Origin: a candidate division TA06 bacterium
Lineage (GTDB): Bacteria; Ratteibacteria; UBA8468; MWAK01
Direction: 5' to 3'
DNA length: 6,879 bases
NCBI GenBank assembly: GCA_022704925.1
Contig: JAKJFK010000090.1
Location: 1 to 6,879, forward strand
Every line of letters begins with the position of its first letter. Position 1 is the first letter of the stretch. Of the stretch, positions 6,093-6,879 are shown one piece after another. Position numbers and translations under genes: made by a program. A model generated the notes under the pieces. It saw only the letters and a list, made by a program, of their open reading frames with translations, ran no database searches and was not told the origin of the DNA.

Positions 6093-6879
6093 TGATCTTC
6101 GTAAACCCTTACGCCGGGGTCAACCAGGAAATACCCAATATCGGGCTGGCTTACGCCGCCACCCATTTCCAGGCCCGGGTGATCGACCTGAACACCCGTC
6201 CCCGGCCGGCCGGCCGTTTTCTCCGCCAGGAGGCCGAGGTGCTCGGGATCTCGGTCCAGTCGCGGACCATCTCCCAGGCCCGGCGCATCCAGGCTCTCTA
6301 CCTGAAGAAATACCCGGACTCCCGGGTTAAATCAATCCGCGGATTCCTGGATATCCAGTGCTGCTACCCATACCTCTCTCTCGAGGAGACAATCGATTTC
6401 CAGGAACCTTTTTCGGACCGGTATCCCTTCCCGGATTACGAGCTTTTCGATTCCTTCCCGGTCTTCTCCCGGCGCTGGCGGGAGGGAAGCTGGAGCTATG
6501 CCATCATGACCAGCCAGGGTTGCCCGTTCCAGTGCACCTACTGCATGAGCCGGAACCGACGCTGGCTGACCCGGAGCCCGGAGAACTGCTTCCAGGAACT
6601 GCAGCGGGCCCGGGATCGCTGGGAGATCAAATCCTTCACGGTGGTGGATGACTGCTTCAATGTCAACCGGGAGCGGCTGGTGGAGTTCTGCCGCCTGATC
6701 GGCCGCCTGAAACTCTCCTGGTCCTGCGGCAATGGTCTCCGGGCCGACCGGTTCGACGAAACGGCCGCCCGGGCCCTGGTTGACTCCGGCTGCCGCCAGA
6801 TAAGCTTCGGCATCGAATCCATCGATCCGGACGTCTTGAAAACCGTCCGCAAGGGCGAACGGTTCGAAGAGATTGAAGC
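6089..6879 (+). CDS. Radical SAM protein with a shortened B12-type N-terminal domain (partial, 3' end outside window)
   Basis: The open frame starts at ATG 6089, whose bases overlap the previous stop as ATGA, and stays open to the window edge (263 residues seen). A second ATG follows at 6092. The N-terminus resembles a cobalamin-binding domain (FVNPYAGVNQEIPNIGLAYA, 4-23; VLGISVQSRT, 51-60). The usual GGxHxS and GEGE segments, clear in the two related proteins here, are missing. In their place is a short stretch with QCCYPYLSLEE (90-100). The radical SAM domain begins near 137, with C145-x3-C149-x2-C152 in SQGCPFQCTYC. It continues with FTVVDDCFN (183-191), SCGNGLRADRF (212-222) and ISFGIESIDPDVLKTVRKG (238-256). 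It is a family-typical radical SAM enzyme, but B12 binding is doubtful. Reaction and substrate are unknown. The C-terminal part of the protein cannot be assessed. Confidence 0.87.
   Translation, partial: MMIFVNPYAGVNQEIPNIGLAYAATHFQARVIDLNTRPRPAGRFLRQEAEVLGISVQSRTISQARRIQALYLKKYPDSRVKSIRGFLDIQCCYPYLSLEETIDFQEPFSDRYPFPDYELFDSFPVFSRRWREGSWSYAIMTSQGCPFQCTYCMSRNRRWLTRSPENCFQELQRARDRWEIKSFTVVDDCFNVNRERLVEFCRLIGRLKLSWSCGNGLRADRFDETAARALVDSGCRQISFGIESIDPDVLKTVRKGERFEEIE

Noticed and set aside
1534-6879. A RiPP (modified peptide) cluster with a precursor peptide
   Set aside because: A SPASM-like enzyme suggested this, but the operon genes overlap or are 1 nt apart, leaving no room for a precursor gene. 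The only gap, 1398-1533, holds promoters rather than a convincing small gene.
1-6879. tRNA/rRNA genes, CRISPR arrays, insertion sequences and rho-independent terminators
   Set aside because: I saw no repeat-spacer pattern, transposase, terminal inverted repeats, tRNA cloverleaf, or GC stem followed by a T-run. Both transcription units continue past the window edges.

Overview
This is a GC-rich bacterial window holding part of an anaerobe-style surface-glycan or lipid modification locus built around radical SAM enzymes. Sigma-70-like promoters, GTG/TTG starts and very tight gene packing point to a bacterium. The abundance of cobalamin-type radical SAM proteins suggests an anaerobic or microaerophilic lifestyle and access to vitamin B12. 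I cannot name the phylum from the sequence. Such clusters are common in uncultured, candidate-phylum and deltaproteobacteria-like genomes, but that is only an inference.

Layout: the window is a divergent pair of transcription units. On the minus strand, a cobalamin-binding-type radical SAM protein starts at 1397 and runs off the left edge. It has no stop in the window. On the plus strand, a promoter at about 1492-1521 drives an apparent five-gene operon. The genes are a GbsR/MarR-type regulator (1534-2019), a 12-14 helix Wzx-like polysaccharide flippase (2021-3565), a cobalamin-type radical SAM protein (3562-4956), a radical SAM/SPASM-like protein (4932-6092), and a radical SAM protein with a shortened N-terminal domain that runs off the right edge (6089 to the end). 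Every junction in the operon is a 1-nt gap or an overlap (1-nt gap, then 4-nt, 25-nt and 4-nt overlaps), so translation is probably coupled throughout.

The only sizeable non-coding stretch is the 136-nt divergent region (1398-1533). It holds two back-to-back promoters and a 22-bp near-palindrome that overlaps the -10 box of the operon and ends 1 nt before the regulator's ATG. This is the arrangement expected for a self-regulating repressor. The predicted mRNA start leaves almost no 5' leader.

How the parts may work together (inference): the flippase would move an undecaprenyl-linked or similar lipid-linked glycan across the inner membrane. The four radical SAM enzymes would modify that glycan, its lipid carrier or a related surface molecule in the cytosol, by B12-dependent methylation or other difficult C-H chemistry. 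The GbsR-like protein would switch the set on and off. No glycosyltransferase, precursor peptide or transposase lies in the window, so the substrate cannot be identified from here.
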